Source of the DNA: Bacteroidaceae bacterium | Lineage (GTDB): Bacteria; Bacteroidota; Bacteroidia; Bacteroidales; Bacteroidaceae | Length of the DNA: 34,396 nucleotides | Reading direction: 5' to 3' | NCBI GenBank assembly: GCA_017470425.1 | Contig: JAFUYT010000007.1 | Coordinates: 1-34,396 of the forward strand | Shown: positions 30,406-34,396 of the stretch, one piece after another | Position numbering within the stretch: position 1 is the first letter of the stretch | Layout of the letters: every line of letters begins with the position of its first letter | Notes under the pieces: model-generated | What the model saw: only the letters and a program-made list of their open reading frames with translations | Told to the model about the DNA's origin: nothing | Database searches by the model: none | Translations under genes and position numbers: made by a program

Positions 30406-32097
30406 ATGAAACACTACATGAGAATCTGTACGCTAATTGCCATGAGCCTGTGTTTTGCAGCTTGTGGTAAGGAGAGCGAGGACACGAATTCGACCGATGA
30501 GTACAATAACCAATCGGGCACGGGAGGGAATGAAGGCCAAGGCCAAAAGCAGACCATCGGTGGCTACGAATATGTGGATCTTGGCCTCAGTGTCAAGTGG
30601 GCGTCCTGCAATGTGGAGGCTCGCACGCCGATAGAGGCTGGCGGCTTTTACCAGTATGGCAATCCAGAATCCTACTCATTTGTAAGTGACTATCAATTGC
30701 CCTCCTATGATATTGGAGGAACGGCTGCCGACCCAGCCTATGTGAATATGGGTGAGAAATGGCGTATGCCGACCCGTGCCGAGATGACGGAGCTGGTGAA
30801 TGGCTGCGAATGGGTTGTGACGATGAGCAGCGATGGTACGCGCTACTATGTCGGCACCAGTCGGAGCAATGGCCAGAAAATCTGTCTGCCAGCAGCTGGC
30901 GCTTACCCGCTCGGCAGTTCCAATAGCAGTATTCTTTATGAAAACGAACAATGCTGGTTGCTTACGAGTTCGCTGGATGGCAGCGGCAATCCTCGTCCTT
31001 ATATCTTGAAAATCCAGTATCTCACAGATTCCAACAACTCCATTGACGTCACCACGAATGAGGTGGGACGCTATAGTGCGATGCCAGTACGCGGCGTGAG
31101 TACTGCTGACGATGACCATGCAGGGAACCATACGGAGCCATCAGAACCGGGCTCTGGACAGATTAAACTTTTCGGAATGTGGAAATATGTCATAGATGCG
31201 GATAAGGACGGAATCATAACCAGTATTCTCTCTTTCAAAGAAGATGGAACAGGATGGGAATATGTGGAATCAGATGGATCGGATAATCGAAGGCCTAATG
31301 AGAAGCCCCATCCTTGGATGTACTGGAATTTCTTCACCTATGCCTACGATGAGGAAACGGGTGACCTGCAGCTTACAAGAGAAGGTGAGGATGTCGAGGA
31401 CTATACGGTATCACTCTCATCAGACTCAGAATCTATTATTATTGATCTTGACGACGATATTGAGATGGAACCCTATACAGGAGCCGTTCCTGATATGATC
31501 TCGACCTCCCTTTCCATGCCAAAGCTATCAAGTGTACAGGGCGAGAAATATGTCGATTTAGGCTTAAGCGTAAACTGGGCATTCGAGGATGTAGGTGGTT
31601 TCTTTCAGTATGGAAACTTAGCGTGGGGGAATGTAGATGGTGGAAGCCACGGATGGACTACAGATGATTATGCGCTTCCGACCTATGATATTGGAGGGTC
31701 TGACTTAGATCCTGCGACTCATTTCATGGGGAGTAAGTGGCGAATGCCGACGCGAGCTGAAGCACAGGAATTAGTGGACAAATGTACGTGGACAACAGGG
31801 ACAACGTTGTTCAACCATATTCGCTATTTTAAAGTCGTCGGCCCTTCAGGGAACGCCATCTTCTTATTCGCTTCAGGAGCTTTTCCGCTGGGACTGAGCA
31901 ATGAGAGTTTGCTATACGAGAATTTCCAGTGCTGGCTGCTTACAAGCACGTTGGATGGCGGTGGTAATCCCCGCCCCTACATTCTGAAAGCCAGTTATGT
32001 CACTTCCAGTTCTCCTCTCCGAATCGTTGTAACCACCGATGAGGCGTATCGCATCAGCGGAATCCCCGTGCGTGGTGTCACGGCTGCACGTTATTAA
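30406..32097 (+). CDS. Lipoprotein with a duplicated VDLGLSVxWA-type domain
   Basis: A 563-aa predicted surface lipoprotein. The signal peptide ends in SLCFAAC with GKESEDTNS after the Cys. Two long copies of one domain flank a different middle part. Copy 1 (about 55-230) and copy 2 (about 378-560) both carry YVDLGLSV, GGFxQYGN, KWRMPTRAE, an AGAYPLG or SGAFPLG motif, LYEN, CWLLTS and GNPRPYILK followed by PVRGV. This resembles the repeated domain often found in Prevotella and Fibrobacter surface proteins, whose function is unknown. The middle (about 255-370) resembles a small beta-barrel type domain (LFGMWKYVIDADKDGIIT). ATG 30406 fits the lipoprotein signal better than TTG 30397. The codons are AT-richer than in the B12 region. 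Confidence 0.78.
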   Translation: MKHYMRICTLIAMSLCFAACGKESEDTNSTDEYNNQSGTGGNEGQGQKQTIGGYEYVDLGLSVKWASCNVEARTPIEAGGFYQYGNPESYSFVSDYQLPSYDIGGTAADPAYVNMGEKWRMPTRAEMTELVNGCEWVVTMSSDGTRYYVGTSRSNGQKICLPAAGAYPLGSSNSSILYENEQCWLLTSSLDGSGNPRPYILKIQYLTDSNNSIDVTTNEVGRYSAMPVRGVSTADDDHAGNHTEPSEPGSGQIKLFGMWKYVIDADKDGIITSILSFKEDGTGWEYVESDGSDNRRPNEKPHPWMYWNFFTYAYDEETGDLQLTREGEDVEDYTVSLSSDSESIIIDLDDDIEMEPYTGAVPDMISTSLSMPKLSSVQGEKYVDLGLSVNWAFEDVGGFFQYGNLAWGNVDGGSHGWTTDDYALPTYDIGGSDLDPATHFMGSKWRMPTRAEAQELVDKCTWTTGTTLFNHIRYFKVVGPSGNAIFLFASGAFPLGLSNESLLYENFQCWLLTSTLDGGGNPRPYILKASYVTSSSPLRIVVTTDEAYRISGIPVRGVTAARY

Positions 32098-32125
32098 AGA
32101 GTATTCACCAATAAACATAGGCTCT

Positions 32126-33265
32126 ATGATTACAAACAATCAATTCTGCGTGAAAAAAGCTTCGACGAGTTCTCACGCTGGCATGAGAAGAATCTTTCTC
32201 GTATGTGGCTTCTTGCTGATGTCTCTTACTGGAATGGCGTATGATGTCAAAATAGGTGGAATCTATTACAATTTGAGCGGTTCTGAAGCTACGGTAACTT
32301 ACCTCAACAACCAAGACAACAGCACCGCCTATTCCGGTTCCGTCGTTATTCCATCAACTATCTCCTATCAAAATGCTGCCTACCGTGTAACTGCTATTGG
32401 CGAAAATGCATTTTCGGATTGTACAGGATTGACCCAAGTATCAATTCCCGATGGTATGAAAAGTATCTCAAGTGGTGCGTTTTACAATTGTACAGGACTG
32501 ACATCCATCACAATTCCCGAAAGTATAACACATATGCCATACGCGAAGGGGGGGGATGTTTTTCAGGGTTGTAGTAATTTGGTCACAGTTACTATTAATA
32601 GTAACGCTATTGCAGATGCTCCTTTCACAAATCTTCTTAATTCTACACTTGTTAACCTATCCTACTTCTTCGGCTACCAAGTAAAACATTACATATTTGG
32701 TGAAAGCGTAACGTCAATCCATCAATGTGCCTGTTATGCTTTAAATGTAAATACTGTGACTATTGGCAGCAATGTTACAAGTATTGGGTGGGCAGCATTT
32801 GCTACCCACCTGTCTTCTATAATAGTTAAGAGGGAGACTCCAATAGAATTAGAATTCAGCCCATTCAAAGAAAGATCTGAAAAAATAACTGCGACCTTGT
32901 ATGTCCCCAAGGGAACTAAGGCTGCATATGAGGCTGCCAAATATTGGAATGAACTTCCAGAAATTGTTGAATATGTAGAAGGAAAAATCCTTTTTGCCGA
33001 TAATGATATAAAGGCTATATGCGTGGCAAACTGGGATACAGATGGTGATGGAGAAATCGATTATGAAGAGGCTGGGGCTGTAACTAGCATCGAAAATAAG
33101 TTCAAAGGACATACAGACATCTCAAAATTCAATGAACTGCAATACTTTACAGGTTTGGAAAGTGTGTGTGACTCTGCGTTTTATGGTTGTAACAATTTAA
33201 CCTCTATCACTCTTCCCAGTAATATTACGGCCATCGGTAATAGTGTATTTCAGGGATGTATTTAG
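32126..33265 (+). CDS. BspA-like leucine-rich-repeat protein, probably truncated
   Basis: A 379-aa exported protein (or 360 aa from ATG 32183, just before the signal MRRIFLVCGFLLMSLTGMA). BspA/LRR_5 repeats of Treponema/Prevotella type are clear: IGENAFSDCTGLTQVSIPDG, ISSGAFYNCTGLTSITIPES, then more irregular ones. A calcium-type loop DTDGDGEIDYEE lies near residue 310, inside a non-LRR insert. The protein stops within a repeat (FQGC then Ile-stop) instead of after a C-terminal sorting domain, so it is likely cut short. Such proteins bind host or microbial surfaces. The gene is AT-rich and contains a run of eight G residues. It starts 28 bases after the lipoprotein gene. Confidence 0.8.
   Translation: MITNNQFCVKKASTSSHAGMRRIFLVCGFLLMSLTGMAYDVKIGGIYYNLSGSEATVTYLNNQDNSTAYSGSVVIPSTISYQNAAYRVTAIGENAFSDCTGLTQVSIPDGMKSISSGAFYNCTGLTSITIPESITHMPYAKGGDVFQGCSNLVTVTINSNAIADAPFTNLLNSTLVNLSYFFGYQVKHYIFGESVTSIHQCACYALNVNTVTIGSNVTSIGWAAFATHLSSIIVKRETPIELEFSPFKERSEKITATLYVPKGTKAAYEAAKYWNELPEIVEYVEGKILFADNDIKAICVANWDTDGDGEIDYEEAGAVTSIENKFKGHTDISKFNELQYFTGLESVCDSAFYGCNNLTSITLPSNITAIGNSVFQGCI
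32548..32555 (+). repeat. G8 tract in the leucine-rich-repeat gene
   Basis: Eight consecutive G residues encode Lys-Gly-Gly-Asp in an otherwise AT-rich gene, at a point where the repeat consensus would not demand glycine. Such tracts are prone to slippage. The gene is in frame in this copy. Confidence 0.8.
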
Positions 33266-33357
33266 AGACCTCTAAACAACCATAAACAATGAAAAACAAA
33301 TAGAGATAAACCGTTGTATATCAACTACTTTTAGATTTTAACACTTTGAACTTGTTT

Positions 33358-33389
33358 TTTGGTGGTTCTCAAAAATCCGCTTACCTTTG
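33358..33389 (+). promoter_or_regulatory. Promoter in the accessory element leader
   Basis: TTTG (33358-33361), 20 bases, then TACCTTTG (33382-33389), with a predicted start near 33396. The TTACCTTTGC string also resembles the GTAnnTTTGC-type core used by CTnDOT-like integrases, so it could be an attachment site instead. Confidence 0.55.
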
Positions 33390-33449
33390 CAACGCATTTC
33401 TACCGCGGAGAATTTTGAGGGCTTTTATTTTGCCATCTCGTGGACTGGG

Positions 33450-33590
33450 TTGACAACGATTGACAAGAGTGGACAACGGTTGACTGATTAACGAGAGGGA
33501 AAAGAGCAAGGAAGTGACCTCATTTTAAGAAAGCAACATCGTGGAATGAGTTGACAAAGGGTGTCAATGATTGACGAAAGTTCACTCCGT
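33450..33590 (+). repeat. 10-bp-phased TTGACAA motifs in two clusters
   Basis: Cluster 1 is ttgacaacga, ttgacaagag, tggacaacgg, ttgactgatt from 33450, each exactly 10 bases after the last. Cluster 2 from 33551 is ttgacaaagg, gtgtcaatga, ttgacgaaag, also at 10-base steps, and includes the inverted pair TTGACA-AAGGG-TGTCAA. They lie in the 33266-33637 gap between a promoter and the HTH gene, so are likely protein-binding sites. Confidence 0.75.
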
Positions 33591-33637
33591 GGCGGTTTGC
33601 ATGAAATTGATTGTAAAACCACATAAAAAGGAGTCAA

Positions 33638-34396
33638 ATGAGAAAGACAAGAAAATGCGCCTTCTGCGGAAGGGAGTTCACATGTAACAGCGGCTCGCAG
33701 AGGTATTGCTCAGAACATTGTGCCGAGGCGGCAAAGGCTCAGCGCAAAAAAAGGCAACAGGACTTTTTAAAGGCAGTCCAGCCTGTTATAGACATCGCCA
33801 GTCAGGAGTATCTTACATTCTCCAAGGCTGCCATCCTTATGGGCTGCTCCCGTCAGTACGTTTACAAACTGGTAAACGAGGGTAAACTTCCTGCATCACG
33901 AATCAGCAACCGAATGGCATTTATCCGTAGGCAGACATTGAGAAGATGCTTGCTGGCAATCCTTATCATAGAGTATTGCCAACATACAAGCCTATGACTC
34001 CTTCTTCCATTTCGTTGAAGAAGGTACACGCTTCAAGTAAGCCAGCGAGAAAAGAGGATTCAGTTCAGAGCATCGAACCACTTGAATACATCTCTGGCGA
34101 GGACGTTATGGCAACCTACAAGGTTAAGAAGTCTTGGCTCTATGTTTCTGCCAAGAGGAACAACATACCCATGTGTAAGATAGCCGGCAAGAACTACTAT
34201 AGCCGAAAGCACATGGATGCACTCTTCGGAGTTTCCGCTGAGATAGAAGCCTTGACAGAATGGCTGACTACGGATGAGGCAGAGGCACTCTATTCCACGA
34301 CCAAGGAATCCTTGCGCACCCAAGCCTACCGCCGCCATATTCCCACCAAGCGAGAATATGGCAAGACCTATTATTCAAAGAAACATCTGGATGAAA
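33638..34396 (+). pseudogene. Excisionase-like multi-HTH protein of an integrative element, frameshifted and running off the window
   Basis: The N-terminal part (33638 to about 33930) begins with a small zinc-type finger (CAFCGREF, then CSEHC) and an HTH_17/excisionase-like unit (FSKAAILMGCSRQYVYKLVNEGKLPA). From 33931 the next frame continues the same protein: ADIEKMLAGNPYHR, then two more HTH-like units, GEDVMATYKVKKSWLYVSAK and TTDEAEALYSTTKESLRTQA. The frame breaks at cgtaggcagac; one extra G (ggg instead of gg) would give the expected FIRRADIEKML. As it stands the first frame ends at 33997 after 119 residues. A strong Shine-Dalgarno (AAAAGGAG, 33626-33633) precedes the ATG. Proteins of this kind sit beside the integrase of Bacteroidota mobilizable or conjugative transposons. 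Confidence 0.75.

Overview
This window is a chromosomal segment of a member of the Bacteroidota, most likely a Prevotella-like bacterium. The evidence is repeated Bacteroidota promoter boxes (TAnnTTTG), very few Shine-Dalgarno sequences, a PorZ-type type IX secretion protein, three TonB-dependent receptors, acid-rich lipoprotein N-termini and a BspA-like leucine-rich-repeat protein. No rRNA, tRNA or CRISPR array was seen.

Layout. Positions 1-1206 hold the end of an unidentified gene, then a gluconate 5-dehydrogenase/KduD-like reductase with a clean terminator. Positions 1210-10264 hold a tightly packed plus-strand group: leuS, a YitT-family membrane protein, rdgB, porZ, an acyltransferase and a GT-C-like membrane protein. 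nadA and a SpoU methyltransferase follow (10.4-12.0 kb).

From 12.07 to 29.77 kb lies a vitamin B12 region built around two divergent cobalamin riboswitches (17.66-18.20 kb). The minus arm is a TonB receptor, a DUF4374-like lipoprotein, cbiL and cbiA. The plus arm is a TonB receptor, a CbiK/IhtB-like chelatase lipoprotein, a PduO-type adenosyltransferase, a third TonB receptor, a cobD::cbiP fusion, cbiB and a cbiH::cbiC fusion. The cytoplasmic enzymes cover ring methylation, ring contraction, methyl shift, a,c-diamidation, adenosylation, the remaining amidations, aminopropanol-phosphate synthesis and its attachment. Other steps of the pathway must be encoded elsewhere. The receptors and lipoproteins are probably for corrinoid or tetrapyrrole capture at the surface.

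The most unusual signal is a set of small repeats invading this B12 region. GC-rich palindromes sit in frame inside coding sequence: a roughly 150-bp composite occurs in cbiP and, inverted, in cbiH::cbiC. Shorter copies sit in the cobD::cbiP junction, cbiB and cbiC. Three evenly spaced palindromes lie in the cbiA linker. Separately, short tandem arrays of 7, 8 or 9 bp sit at gene starts and linkers. Three perfect 7-bp units in cbiB lie where its reading frame breaks, and loss of one unit would restore it, so cbiB looks like a slippage-controlled gene.

From 29.8 kb the sequence becomes AT-richer and accessory: a structured-looking leader, a lipoprotein with an internal duplication, a BspA-like protein with a G8 tract that stops mid-repeat, and the edge of what looks like an integrative element carrying a frameshifted excisionase-like HTH gene preceded by 10-bp-phased TTGACAA repeats.
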